In this document: positions 45,401 to 53,169 of the stretch, one piece after another | How the letters are laid out: each line of letters starts with the position of its first letter | How positions within the stretch are numbered: the first letter of the stretch is position 1 | Origin: Vibrio sp. STUT-A11 | GTDB lineage: Bacteria > Pseudomonadota > Gammaproteobacteria > Enterobacterales > Vibrionaceae | Assembly (NCBI RefSeq): GCF_026000435.1 | Contig: NZ_AP026763.1 | Location: 1,798,001 to 1,862,000, forward strand | Length of the DNA: 64,000 nucleotides | Reading direction: 5' to 3' | Position numbers and translations under genes: made by a program | Notes under the pieces: generated by a model | Databases searched by the model: none | The model's input: the letters and a program-made list of their open reading frames with translations, nothing else | Told to the model about the DNA's origin: nothing

Positions 45401-45660
45401 GTATCAAACTCTTCTCCTAGTTGAGTCGGGTCCTGTCCTTGTGCTATTGCTTCTATCAGGTCGGTAATATCATCCGTTACATTGATCGAGCTACCTTGCG
45501 GAGTGACTTGCTCAACAACCAGCTCAGAAGTATCTGAAATTTCTTCGATTATTAATTCACCAGGCTTTGGGGACTCTCCTTCTGCAAGGGTCCTTACATT
45601 TCCATCAAGCCCGATCACCACTATGTTGCCCACTAAAGCGCTCAAAGTTACTCGATCCAT
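39469..45660 (-). CDS. LapA-like RTX adhesin with Calx-beta repeats and VWA domain
   Basis: A 2063-residue cell-surface adhesin. Residues 1-86 form a LapA-type retention module (VGNIVVIGLDGNVRTL) ending in a TAAG motif at 87-90, the site LapG-type proteases cut. From about 165 to 1291 come nine Calx-beta-like domains; the last seven are nearly identical 127-residue units with DDRPTVSIEG and DEVYEGPE motifs. A VWA domain has its MIDAS (DVSGSM) near 1470. Near 1920-1957 are RTX nonapeptides (GGAGDDTLSGDAGDD) and a T1SS C-terminal signal. The ATG at 45660 has AGGTAGG upstream; a GTG 14 codons earlier lacks a ribosome site. Export would be by type I secretion, of which only a TolC-like gene is nearby. 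Confidence 0.9.
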   Translation of the reverse strand: MDRVTLSALVGNIVVIGLDGNVRTLAEGESPKPGELIIEEISDTSELVVEQVTPQGSSINVTDDITDLIEAIAQGQDPTQLGEEFDTAAGEANGSSPQTTGAINRTGAETLASTNFETVGISGTGFSSTQLQTLFDIFQPQTPEPTDTPTPAKVVAQDISSPTVNEGEQVTFEVTLDQPTEEITNIELSLDDGSAVGGSAGEEGTDYVNSTVLVTLSDGTTQEVEVNDDGTFTISLPIGEQSFTVSLDTLSNDVYEGPETFTLTGTTENQSTPVSGVATVLDDRPIVSISDVGNVDEGSTATFTVTLSNASKDTVQVQLALNPGDTEADDLGTLEYNTGSGWVSVPEDGIVTVPAGMTEFDVRVETTPDDVYEGPEDFSVTVTGLDAVQGEDTGQATIVDDGTLTDDDRPTVSIEGGGIVDEGNVAEFTVTLSHESEDDVQVKLTLEHVDTEADDLGNLEYLDVADNSWKVVPNDGVVTVGAGETEIALRIQTEPDEVYEGPEAFSVSVTGLDPVQGEDAATATIVDDGTLTDDDRPTVSIEGGGIVDEGNVAEFTVTLSHESEDDVQVKLTLEHVDTEADDLGNLEYLDVQDNSWKVVPPDGVVTIYANQTDLALRIQTEPDEVYEGPEEFSVSVEGIEPVQGDDSAATTIVDDGTLIDDDRPTVSIEGDDLVDEGNIAEFTVTLSHKSDVDVQVKLQLNHVDTEADDLGNLEYLDVQDNSWKVVPPDGVVTIYANQTDLALRIQTEPDEVYEGPEAFSVSVTGLDPVQGEDAATATIVDDGTLTDDDRPTVSIEGGGIVDEGNVAEFTVTLSHESEDDVQVKLTLEHIDTEADDLGNLEYLDVADNSWKVVPPDGVVTIYANQTDLALRIQTEPDEVYEGPEAFSVSVTGLDPVQGEDAATATIVDDGTLTDDDRPTVSIEGGGIVDEGNVAEFTVTLSHESEDDVQVKLTLEHIDTEADDLGNLEYLDVQDNSWKVVPPDGVVTIYANQTDLALRIQTEPDEVYEGPEEFSVSVEGIEPVQGDDSAATTIVDDGTLIDDDRPTVSIEGDDLVDEGNIAEFTVTLSHKSDVDVQVKLQLNHVDTEADDLGNLEYLDVQDNSWKVIPPDGVVTIYANQTDLALRIQTEPDEVYEGPEEFSVSVEGIEPVQGDDSAATTIVDDGTLIDDDRPTVSIEGDDLVDEGNIAEFTVTLSHKSDVDVQVKLQLNHVDTEADDLGNLEYLDVQDNSWKVVPPDGVVTIYANQTDLALRIQTEPDEVYEGPEEFSVSVEGIEPVQGDDSAATTIVDDDTPPSISNIINAVVSEEGLSFANPDNKPNTVPATDTTNSASFTGSFTVADPDTADVSVVLSAPSTLTSGGEVVSWVWDNSTQTLTGSTGPEASDVVATVVLTEPSNSGQGTWDYTVTLHKPLDHPQNDQEDIISFDLGISVSDGQTTTTESLNIVIEDDSPYAEAVVENVNATQTNGTNVQLVLDVSGSMNRDSVTGSYNNVETSRLDVLKSAAIALLLEYQLLGETKVQITLFDSNANILTENGILSADNSLPNDLASIWMDIDQAIALINGLTADGNTDYDDAVRLAGDDAIWGNAEVIENANNVSYFLSDGAPNPSTGQINSVEQGEWESQLEKHDVTALAYGVGTGTSTEYLEPVAYDATREVGKQIDPVVVEDISTLPAVLIQSIVAPITGVLGTDAVGASSSLFGADGGYVASVNYGGSTGITVTFDGTTITVDDSSNSTGVTTIVDNVENRVTFVMDEKNSLVLDLNTGEYTFFASSITTETQFDFDYVLTDLDGDKVAETVTFELEPNSVQAIDDIASTPEGTPVLVDVLSNDTSGGNGETLMLADAVVDPSQGQVLIVDNQIVFVPSNNLDDGDSVRISYRTESSNGDFDIGALNVSITASTGNATGVGSDSDDVLVGTANADILLGGAGDDTLSGDAGDDIIVGGLGSDILTGGADSDVFVWTQMETAVDEVTDFNAAEGDKLEFRDLFDDMSGSDISTLLDDFESGDYNGQVDDVTLSVTELNGNSTLTINKGGQQLEVNFDGASAADIANSLISNLEQFRE
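41787..44439 (-). repeat. Seven tandem 381-bp repeats within the adhesin gene
   Basis: Repeat starts (the D of DRPTVS) fall at 44439, 44058, 43677, 43296, 42915, 42534 and 42153, exactly 381 bases apart. The last unit is slightly short at its 3' end. Units differ by linked blocks. The domain starts are of two kinds (GGGIVDEGNVAEF or GDDLVDEGNIAEF) and the domain ends of two kinds (VTGLDPVQGEDAATA or VEGIEPVQGDDSAAT). The middle (WKVVPPDGVVTIYANQTDL) is identical in five of the seven. Such long near-perfect DNA repeats should recombine and change repeat number. Confidence 0.95.
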
Positions 45661-46073
45661 ACCTACCTCGCCCCAATTCAAACTATTCCAAAAGTTTGTC
45701 ACCTTTTAATTTACGACTATAGTTTAGTCAAAATCCGCATATTTTCGTTATAACTTTAATACTTATGGTGCTTTCGTGATCTATTTCGTGATCTGAGAGT
45801 CGAGGTTTTAAAAAGCGGGTAACAATGGGCCCGACTGATTCCTATCGCGTTGAAAAAATAAATCATTTTACTTGATTTTGCATAGTGGCCAGCCAAGCAA
45901 CTTCAAACCTATGTGCTAAAGTTTATATAAGTGCATCCGTGGATTTTTTAAGTAAAAGCCTCGGTTTAACAGAAGGTTGATCTATTCCCAACTCAAACCC
46001 TGTTAATTGTGGCGACCCGTCTCATAACTGAGATACAACAACAAAAAGCAACACGATTTTTAGGAGAACTACC
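45661..46073. promoter_or_regulatory. Divergent control region between adhesin and TolC-like gene
   Basis: About 410 AT-rich bases that must hold promoters for both directions. A direct repeat TTTCGTGATCT occurs twice at 12-base spacing (45772-45782 and 45784-45794), about 110 bases upstream of the adhesin start. It could be a tandem regulator site or a fragment of repeated DNA. No gene was seen. Confidence 0.5.
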
Positions 46074-47390
46074 GTGAAATGGAACCGACTCACATACGCC
46101 TGTTGTTGCAGCTTAATCGTGTCTATACCCGTTTTCGGTCAAACGCTAGAGCAAGCAGTGACATTGACGTTACAAAATAACCCAGATATAAAAAGTGCAT
46201 TCAACGAGTTTACGAGTAAGCGCTACATAAATGACGCATCTACGGGCGCTTATCTTCCATCCATTGACTTAGATGCTGGGATTGGTTACGAAGGCCTAGA
46301 CCCGTCAGATGAGGTATCTCGAGGAGATACAGATTACACCAGAAAAGAAGCGTCAATCACCTTGACTCAATTGATATGGGACGGTAGTGCTACGCTGAAT
46401 GATATTGATAGAACGGCTGCTGATGCAGAGTCGGTACGATTCCAACTATTAGCTGATGCGTCAGACAAAGCGTTAGAGGTCGCAAAAGTATATTTAGATT
46501 CCGTGAAAGCTTACGAGGTATTGAAACTCTCAGAGGATAACCTCGCGGTTCACAAAGACATCTATTCAGACATTTCAAAGCGTGTAAAATCTGGCATCGG
46601 TTCAACAGCAGATTTAACTCAGGTTGAAGCTCGTATTGCGAAAGCACACGGCAACCTTGCTGCCGCACAAAACAACCTCTACGACACCCATACGATGTTT
46701 ACCCGCCTAGTTGGCCAAACACCACAAGGGCTAATTTTTCCACGAGCAGACGAAAACTTTCTCCCTTACACTGTGGGAGAGGCTATAGATACAGCGTATG
46801 AATTCCATCCTGTTATTCAAGTTGCTCTCGCGGATGTCGACTCAGCCAAGTTCCAGTACAAGCAATCAAAAGGCGTATTCTACCCAACGATTTCGATAGA
46901 AGCATCGCAAGCTTGGAGAGATGACGCTGATGGTCTTAAAGGACGAAGTGACGAAACCTTAGCCATGCTTCGACTTCGCTATAACTTGTTTAATGGTGGA
47001 AGCGATTCCGCAAACGCAGATAGTTACGCCTACCAACTCAATAAAGCCAAAGATTTACGTGAAAGCGCCTACAGAAATGTAGAAGAAGGCTTAAAGCTGT
47101 CATGGACAGCGCTGGATTTAACACTCCAACAAAAAGAGTTCTTGTCGGATCACGTAGACTCTGCGTCTGAAACCGTGATTGCTTACGAAAAGCAATACAA
47201 AATCGGTCAACGAACTCTGCTCGATGTATTAAATACACAAAACGAGCTGTTTGAAGCGCGCAAAGACTACCTAGACGCGAAATATGCTGAGCAGTTCGCA
47301 AAGTATAGAGTGATGAACGCAACTGGCCAACTTCTCAGTGCATTGAGAGTTAGCGTACCACAAGAATGGCTAGATAAAGTGGAGTACTAA
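46074..47390 (+). CDS. TolC-family outer-membrane channel (type I secretion)
   Basis: A 438-residue outer-membrane efflux protein. A signal peptide (about residues 1-22, ending VFGQ) is followed by two TolC repeats: the first from TLEQAVTLTLQNNPDIKSA, the second from AIDTAYEFHPVIQVALADVDSAK. The C-terminal helix carries KIGQRTLLDVLNTQNELFEA, typical of LapE/AggA-like secretion channels. The start is GTG at 46074 with AGGAG 8 bases upstream. Divergence from the adhesin and adjacency to an OmpA lipoprotein suggest it exports the adhesin. The matching ABC and membrane-fusion genes are not in the window. Confidence 0.88.
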   Translation: MKWNRLTYACCCSLIVSIPVFGQTLEQAVTLTLQNNPDIKSAFNEFTSKRYINDASTGAYLPSIDLDAGIGYEGLDPSDEVSRGDTDYTRKEASITLTQLIWDGSATLNDIDRTAADAESVRFQLLADASDKALEVAKVYLDSVKAYEVLKLSEDNLAVHKDIYSDISKRVKSGIGSTADLTQVEARIAKAHGNLAAAQNNLYDTHTMFTRLVGQTPQGLIFPRADENFLPYTVGEAIDTAYEFHPVIQVALADVDSAKFQYKQSKGVFYPTISIEASQAWRDDADGLKGRSDETLAMLRLRYNLFNGGSDSANADSYAYQLNKAKDLRESAYRNVEEGLKLSWTALDLTLQQKEFLSDHVDSASETVIAYEKQYKIGQRTLLDVLNTQNELFEARKDYLDAKYAEQFAKYRVMNATGQLLSALRVSVPQEWLDKVEY

Positions 47391-47392
47391 TT

Positions 47393-48013
47393 ATGAAATA
47401 CATAACTATTATTGCACTGTCGTTTGTCGTGGCTGCATGTAGTTCTTCTCCTGATGAAAACGGTGACGAATATGAATACATGGATACACCTATCGCTGAG
47501 CAAAGCGCCGACCACCTTGATGATGATAGCGATGGTGTGATCAACGAAAGAGATCTATGCCCTGGCACACCAGAAGGAGCCGATATAGACAACGATGGCT
47601 GTGGCATGTACGAAAGCACCTCAAAGAAAATGCAGCTTCGTGTGTTGTTCGCCAATGATTCAGATAAGATCAACCCAGTGTTTGCGCAACAAATTCTCCA
47701 ACTGTCTAACTTCTTGAAAGAGTACCCTGAAACCTCTATTGAAATTCAGGGATACGCAAGCCGAACTGGTACCGCAGAGCATAACCTGGACCTTTCCAAA
47801 CGACGTGCTAATAACGTGAGAAGTGAGCTACTCCGAAACGGAATTAGTCCGGGAAGAGTCACTATTGTCGGGTATGGCGATACCGTTCTGGCAACAAGTG
47901 GCACCGATGCAGTGAGCCATGCTCAAAATCGACGTGTGACAGCAACGGTGATCGGTTATAAAGGTGCGGTCAAACAAGAGTGGACTGTCTTTACTACGCT
48001 ACCAAAAAATTAA
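47393..48013 (+). CDS. OmpA-family lipoprotein
   Basis: A 206-residue lipoprotein with lipobox VAAC; the lipidated cysteine is Cys16. A thrombospondin-type-3-like calcium segment (DDDSDGVINERDLCPGTPEG) leads into an OmpA peptidoglycan-binding domain (about residues 78-190) with EIQGYASRTGT and NLDLSKRRANNVRSEL. It should tether the outer membrane to peptidoglycan. It begins 2 bases after the TolC-like stop, so the two form an operon. A similar pairing occurs in other Vibrio RTX-adhesin loci, by recall. Confidence 0.9.
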   Translation: MKYITIIALSFVVAACSSSPDENGDEYEYMDTPIAEQSADHLDDDSDGVINERDLCPGTPEGADIDNDGCGMYESTSKKMQLRVLFANDSDKINPVFAQQILQLSNFLKEYPETSIEIQGYASRTGTAEHNLDLSKRRANNVRSELLRNGISPGRVTIVGYGDTVLATSGTDAVSHAQNRRVTATVIGYKGAVKQEWTVFTTLPKN

Positions 48014-48050
48014 CCACATTCCTTCCTTATTATTGTCAGTCTTAAATCGT

Positions 48051-48075
48051 AAAAAGGAGCTTCGGCTCCTTTTTT
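48051..48075 (+). terminator. Terminator of the TolC-OmpA operon
   Basis: AAAAAGGAGC and GCTCCTTTTT arms closed by a stable TTCG tetraloop, with T6 after. It lies about 40 bases after the stop. Confidence 0.93.
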
Positions 48076-48159
48076 AGCAAGGATGCAAAGCCGTATTATG
48101 CTTTAGGAATCGGTCCTTTAGTGTTAACCTAGCTTCGTCATAACAATGAGAGTTTTGAA

Positions 48160-48513
48160 ATGAGCAAACTTACATCAGATATCCAAGAAAACCTTGACCT
48201 TTTCGTGTCCGAAACTAAAGAAAACCAGCTAGTTTGGGGGTTGCGTAACGAAGAAGGTTGGCTATCCTGCGATTCGACTGAATTCGAAAATAGTGAAGTT
48301 ATGCCTTTTTGGTCATCGAAAGAAGATGCAGAGACACATAACGTTGAAGAGTGGGCTGACTTTGAGGTCCTGGAAATTCCTTTGGATATTTTTGTAGAAG
48401 ATTGGCTTCTTACTCTTGCTGAAGATGGTGTTCTTGTTGGCACTAACTGGAACGCACAGTTAGAAGGTAAAGAAATGGAGCCACAAGATCTAGCCAAACT
48501 TTATGTAGACTAA
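48160..48513 (+). CDS. DUF2750 family protein
   Basis: A 117-residue acidic cytosolic protein. The segment PFWSSKEDAETHNVEEWADFEVLEIPLD and the LAEDGVLVGTNWNAQLEG motif match DUF2750, often found next to immunity-type genes. Its function is unknown. It has its own terminator and no obvious tie to the adhesin operon. Confidence 0.8.
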   Translation: MSKLTSDIQENLDLFVSETKENQLVWGLRNEEGWLSCDSTEFENSEVMPFWSSKEDAETHNVEEWADFEVLEIPLDIFVEDWLLTLAEDGVLVGTNWNAQLEGKEMEPQDLAKLYVD

Positions 48514-48519
48514 TTGATG

Positions 48520-48548
48520 AGACCTCAGCTCACAAAGCTGGGGTCTTT
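48520..48548 (+). terminator. Terminator of the DUF2750 gene
   Basis: AGACCTCAGCT and AGCTGGGGTCT arms (one G-U type mismatch) with a short loop, then TTTT. It starts within 10 bases of the stop. Confidence 0.8.
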
Positions 48549-48700
48549 TAGTTTCCTACTTTTACAACTTTTACTCCGAATATCGACGAAGCGCATAGTT
48601 TTTGTCACTCTTTTCGCCTTTACATACTTCACTGATTCATACAACTTATTAGATAATGAGTATTCTATCCATACAAAAATAATATCGATAACACCATAAT

Positions 48701-50662
48701 ATGCGCACGCTGTATCTCCTGCTCTGCCTCTTGCTTTTTTGTAGTCCGGCCTATAGTCACCCTCACTACAGCCAACAAAATCAGAACGTTACTCAATGGC
48801 ATTCGGTTTACCAGGCCACATTAAAAACCAACGCGAATTCTGCCCTCACACTACTTCAAAGCCGTTATCACTCCGCAAAATATGACAGTGAGAAGCTATA
48901 TGTGAGTGGATTGATTTATGAGTACATGGATAACATTCAACAACCCTACTATGGAAATAGTCAGAGTCTCAACAATGAGTTTGCCAGCCTTGAGTCAGAG
49001 TACATCCTCGCTTTAAATGAGAGAAAACAAGGCAGTTATGATGCGTCTGTAAAGAGCTTTATTTCGCTAAGAAATAAGATGAAACAGAGCACTAACATCG
49101 AGGGAGAAGCCCTGATGAACTACCAACTCTGTTACACTTTGAATCAGCAAGGCCGTTACCATAAGGCACACTTTTTCTGTTCCTCTTTGGAGAGTCATCT
49201 TGATAATGAACATCAGGAGAGTTTTCCAAAAGACCTCTCACTACGCATCATCGCCAATAACTACAACTTTCGTGGCGATTATGAAAAGTCAATAAGTGTA
49301 TATCGCCGCCTGCTCGCGAATATGCCCTATCAGAGCGACCCGTCTGGAGTCTATAACGACGTAGGTAATTTGTTGGCAGAGCTCGGACAATTTGAACAAT
49401 CAGAGCAGTACCTGGTACAAGCGCTGCTAGCGCGTCAGCAAGATGGGACTCCAGTACAAGTCGCACAGGTCGAGCACAGCCTGGCGGCCATGTATGCCAA
49501 ATCTAAACAATTTGATAAAGCGATTACACACTATAAGAACTCACTCATTATTCTTGAGCAGGTTGAGTATCCATATGGACAAGGGTTAGTTTATCTGGGT
49601 CTTTCGGCCGCGGAAGTTGAATCAGACAATGTGGAAGAGGCGCTAAAGTACATTAATCAAGCCTTAGGACTTGGTGAACGGTACGAAAACAACCACCTTC
49701 AAACCGAAGCACACTTAGCTGCAGGTTTTACCTACCTGAAAAGTTTGGAGGCAGAAACTGCAATTGAACACGCTAACTCAGCGCTAAGATTATCGACCGA
49801 CAACTCGCACCCATTGCTACAAGCAAAGGCGCAACTGCTGCTTTCTAAGGCCTATCAGCTGCTACAAAACTATCAAACGGCACTGACTCATTACGAAGTA
49901 TATTCGACACTAGAATTAGCCAACCGAGATTCAAAAAACATCAAAGCGATGGAAGCGCTCAATCTCTCCAAAAATGAGTATGAGTACGACCTTAAACTCG
50001 ATCGATTAAACACTGAACGCAATCTAAAACAAAGTGAATTTGAGAAACTTACAGAACAAAAAATTATCTATAACATTATTGTTTTCTGTTTGGTGCTTTT
50101 ACTGGTTCTGACACTTATATTACAGCGACAGGCTCGGAAAAAAGCGCGTTTGGATGGTTTAACCCGCTCCTTGAATCGTACAATCAGTATTGAAACGATT
50201 ATGAAGCAGACAACGAAAACAAATGGAGAATTACAGTACGTCCTCGCGCTGATTGATTTAGATAACTTTAAGTCAATAAACGATATTTACGGACATCCGA
50301 CAGGAGACTTAGTACTCAAGCAGGTTTGTCAGAAACTCAACGCTAAGTTAAACAAAGATGAATTCATTGGGCGATTAAGTGGTGAAGAGTTTGTTCTACT
50401 GCTCAAGAATGTTGATGAAATAGATGTCCCATTCCGAGTTCAGAGCCTACACAAAACGATTTCAGAGCTACGAATCAAAACAGAAAAAAACGAAGAAGTC
50501 GGTGTGACAGCAAGCTTGGCTTATCTCGCAACATCAAATCCGTTAACTCATTTTGATGAACTTTACTCGATTTTAGACCAAGCGCTATCTTGGGCAAAAA
50601 AAAGTGGCAGCAATGTATTTGTCGATGCTTACGACGTACCTGCTAATCTGAGTAAGGGGTAA
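48701..50662 (+). CDS. Periplasmic TPR sensor fused to GGDEF (SGEEF) cyclase
   Basis: A 653-residue inner-membrane protein. A signal peptide (MRTLYLLLCLLLFCSPAYS) is followed by a periplasmic TPR region (about 190-420), a coiled-coil stretch, one membrane helix near 454-474 and a cytoplasmic GGDEF domain. The metal and substrate motifs DLDNFKSINDIYGHPTGD are intact. The signature is SGEEF (near 560) rather than GGEEF; cyclases with A/SG[DE]EF have been found active in other species. It should make c-di-GMP in response to a periplasmic signal or protein contact. Its closeness to the adhesin locus suggests, but does not prove, a link. Confidence 0.87.
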   Translation: MRTLYLLLCLLLFCSPAYSHPHYSQQNQNVTQWHSVYQATLKTNANSALTLLQSRYHSAKYDSEKLYVSGLIYEYMDNIQQPYYGNSQSLNNEFASLESEYILALNERKQGSYDASVKSFISLRNKMKQSTNIEGEALMNYQLCYTLNQQGRYHKAHFFCSSLESHLDNEHQESFPKDLSLRIIANNYNFRGDYEKSISVYRRLLANMPYQSDPSGVYNDVGNLLAELGQFEQSEQYLVQALLARQQDGTPVQVAQVEHSLAAMYAKSKQFDKAITHYKNSLIILEQVEYPYGQGLVYLGLSAAEVESDNVEEALKYINQALGLGERYENNHLQTEAHLAAGFTYLKSLEAETAIEHANSALRLSTDNSHPLLQAKAQLLLSKAYQLLQNYQTALTHYEVYSTLELANRDSKNIKAMEALNLSKNEYEYDLKLDRLNTERNLKQSEFEKLTEQKIIYNIIVFCLVLLLVLTLILQRQARKKARLDGLTRSLNRTISIETIMKQTTKTNGELQYVLALIDLDNFKSINDIYGHPTGDLVLKQVCQKLNAKLNKDEFIGRLSGEEFVLLLKNVDEIDVPFRVQSLHKTISELRIKTEKNEEVGVTASLAYLATSNPLTHFDELYSILDQALSWAKKSGSNVFVDAYDVPANLSKG

Positions 50663-50690
50663 TGCCAGTAACACTGGAGTTACCCCTTAA
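50653..50690. terminator. Long palindrome between dgc-type gene and queC
   Basis: TAAGGGGTAA (50653-50662) and TTACCCCTTA (50680-50689) with an inner CCAGT/ACTGG pair. It contains the stop of the GGDEF gene and ends next to the queC stop. There is no long U run, but it is stable enough to block both converging transcripts. Confidence 0.7.
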
Positions 50691-50693
50691 GTA

Positions 50694-51389
50694 TCAAGCT
50701 TCTGTATTTTGTTTTTCAACCAGCGATTGCATAACCGCATTTTTTTTATTCAGGTAGTCCTCTAAACCTGCTTTACGCAAATCACACGAAGGACAATCAC
50801 CACAGCCATCGCCAATGATGCCGTTGTAACAAGTAAGTGTATTTTCACGAACCAGTTGCAGCGCATCATACTGGTCAGCCAGCGCCCAAGTTTCCGCTTT
50901 GTTCAGCCACATCAATGGCGTTTTAATGGTCAACTCACGATCCATACCTTTTACCAAAGCGGCATTCATTGCTTTAACAAAATCATCACGACAGTCAGGG
51001 TAACCACTAAAGTCGGTTTCACACACGCCAGTGATAACCGTCTCTGCGCCAATCTGATAGGCATAAATGCCCGCTAGTGTTAAAAACAGAATGTTGCGCC
51101 CAGGAACGAACGAGTTCGGCAGACCATTTTCTTGCAGTTCATGTGAGACTGGAATGTCATCACGAGTCAGAGAGCTGATAGCCAGTTCGTTTAATAAGCT
51201 CACATCCATCACTTTATGCGCTGCAACACCCAAGTCTTTCGCTACCTGCTGAGCTACCTCGATCTCGAGTTTGTGACGCTGACCATAGTCAAAAGTGATC
51301 GCATGTACTTCATCAAATTCTTTCAGTGCCTGAACAAGACAGGTAGTCGAATCCTGCCCTCCACTAAAAACAACGACGGCTTTTTTCAT
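50694..51389 (-). CDS. queC: 7-cyano-7-deazaguanine synthase QueC
   Basis: A 231-residue enzyme that turns 7-carboxy-7-deazaguanine into preQ0 with ammonia and ATP, in queuosine synthesis. The PP-loop is FSGGQDSTT at residues 8-16. The zinc site is formed by the C-x8-C-x2-C-x2-C pattern of CYNGIIGDGCGDCPSC near 190-205. queE lies 14 bases upstream on the same strand, so the two form an operon. Confidence 0.96.
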   Translation of the reverse strand: MKKAVVVFSGGQDSTTCLVQALKEFDEVHAITFDYGQRHKLEIEVAQQVAKDLGVAAHKVMDVSLLNELAISSLTRDDIPVSHELQENGLPNSFVPGRNILFLTLAGIYAYQIGAETVITGVCETDFSGYPDCRDDFVKAMNAALVKGMDRELTIKTPLMWLNKAETWALADQYDALQLVRENTLTCYNGIIGDGCGDCPSCDLRKAGLEDYLNKKNAVMQSLVEKQNTEA

Positions 51390-51403
51390 GTTACTCTCCG
51401 AGC

Positions 51404-52084
51404 TTAAGCAATACTTAGGTATTTATGAGTTTGAATCGACAAACGCCAATTGCGAGCAACACAGGTATCAATACACAATTGCGTCGCGCGAGGCTTCTGG
51501 CTGATCGGCTGTAGAGCAATGATCGTCTGCGGCGTAATTTCAGCAGACGCTAAAAGCTCATCAAGATGGTCGATATCTTTCTGAGTCCCTACCGGATGCT
51601 TGATTTCATTCGCTCTTTCCAATGCACTTTTCAACACGGGTAATTTGCCTTTCATTGCCACTTTTGGTGACACGGTCACCCAAGTTTTGTCTGTCGTCAC
51701 GACTTCTGACGTACCGCTGGTTTCAATTTGGCACTGACACCCCATATCTTCAAACGCTTGTGCCAACGGACGCAAATCGTAAATACACGGCTCACCACCA
51801 GTAATAACGATATGCTTTGCATTGAAATCTTGCTTTTTATATTGCTCTACGATGTCTTCTGCCGTTGCTACACACCATGTTGGAGAATCTTCCGTCTTCA
51901 CCAGAATATCACCAATCGAACGTTGGTCCTCTTCTGCCGCATCCCAGGTCTGTTTCGTGTCACACCATGAACACCCAACCGGACATTCTTGAAGACGAAC
52001 AAAAACAGCAGGAACGCCAGTAAAGACCCCTTCTCCTTGGATGGTTTCAAACATCTCATTTAGCTTATACAACGTAGAACTCAC
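51404..52084 (-). CDS. queE: 7-carboxy-7-deazaguanine synthase QueE
   Basis: A 226-residue radical-SAM enzyme that contracts 6-carboxytetrahydropterin to 7-carboxy-7-deazaguanine. The cluster motif is CPVGCSWC (C-x3-C-x2-C) near residues 34-41, preceded by QGEGVFTG, and the GGEP motif follows near 95. It heads the queE-queC operon. The region upstream (52085-52268) shows no preQ1 riboswitch. Confidence 0.95.
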   Translation of the reverse strand: MSSTLYKLNEMFETIQGEGVFTGVPAVFVRLQECPVGCSWCDTKQTWDAAEEDQRSIGDILVKTEDSPTWCVATAEDIVEQYKKQDFNAKHIVITGGEPCIYDLRPLAQAFEDMGCQCQIETSGTSEVVTTDKTWVTVSPKVAMKGKLPVLKSALERANEIKHPVGTQKDIDHLDELLASAEITPQTIIALQPISQKPRATQLCIDTCVARNWRLSIQTHKYLSIA

Positions 52085-52268
52085 TCACTCATAATACTTC
52101 GAGGCGAAGACCTTAATGGAGAGCTGTGCCTAGGTCAATTCAAACCAAAAATTAATTGTTAAAATAGACCATTTTGTAGTTTCATAGGCAGGACACGTTT
52201 TTAGTGGTTGTTAATAAAAAGTTGTTAATAAAATCACGCCGCAACTTTGAATTTTTAAGGTAAGTAAT

Positions 52269-53078
52269 ATGTATAAACTGATCGCCCTGGACATGGACGG
52301 TACGTTGTTAAACAGCGAAAAAGCAATTTCAGATGAGAACAAACAAGCGATCGCCAAAGCTCGAGAAGCAGGCGTAACCGTTGTTCTGGCCTCTGGTCGT
52401 CCAATCGATGGCATGCAAGATAAGTTAGATGAACTGGACATTCGTTCAGACAAAGATTTCGTTCTCTACTATAACGGCTCAATGGTCAAAAACATTGGTA
52501 CCAATGAAATCATCCACCAGCAAATCATTGATGGTAAAGCGGCGAAGTTGGTCGCTCGAAAAGCAAAAGAACTCGGAGCCTACGTACACGCATTTAGTCA
52601 GGTTCACGGCCTGATCACTAACGAAAACAATCCTTACACCGATATTGAAGCAAACATTAACGGCCTTAATGTCACCGAGATGTGCTTTGAATCCCTGGAA
52701 GATGACCACCCTATTATCAAAGCCATGATGGTTGCAGAGCCAAGCAAACTTACTGAAGTTATCGCTGCACTACCGTCTGAATTGCGAGAGACCTTTACTG
52801 TCGTGCAAAGTGCTGCATTCTTCCTAGAATTTCTAAACCCATTGAGCAATAAAGGCATTGGCATCGCTGCGATTGCTGAGCACTTGTCTATTAAACCAGA
52901 AGAAGTGATTTGTATGGGTGACGCAGAAAACGACCATCATATGTTGGAATTCGCGGGCTTAGGCATCGCGATGGAAAACGCCATGGAAGAAACCAAAAAG
53001 ATCGCCGACTACATTACGGCAAGTAACGATGACCATGGTGTCGCCAGAGCGATCGAAAAGTTTGTTCTGAACGCTTAA
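52269..53078 (+). CDS. yidA: HAD sugar phosphatase YidA
   Basis: A 269-residue Cof-type HAD phosphatase. Motif I is DMDGT with Asp8 as nucleophile and Asp10 as acid/base; motif II is SGRP near 43; motif III/IV is GDAENDHHML near 219. E. coli YidA (270 residues) hydrolyses small sugar phosphates. The C2-type cap lies between motifs II and III. It is a single gene divergent from queEC. Confidence 0.9.
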   Translation: MYKLIALDMDGTLLNSEKAISDENKQAIAKAREAGVTVVLASGRPIDGMQDKLDELDIRSDKDFVLYYNGSMVKNIGTNEIIHQQIIDGKAAKLVARKAKELGAYVHAFSQVHGLITNENNPYTDIEANINGLNVTEMCFESLEDDHPIIKAMMVAEPSKLTEVIAALPSELRETFTVVQSAAFFLEFLNPLSNKGIGIAAIAEHLSIKPEEVICMGDAENDHHMLEFAGLGIAMENAMEETKKIADYITASNDDHGVARAIEKFVLNA

Positions 53079-53169
53079 TTATCTCAATAAGCAAAGCACC
53101 AACCAAAGGCTTAAGCAATAAACGGTACCCGACTAAGAGTAGTACAAGTCACTTAACCGCTCTTAGAGG

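Noticed and set aside
52085..52268. preQ1 riboswitch before queE
   Set aside because: No preQ1 pseudoknot pattern or conserved A-rich tail was found on the minus strand.
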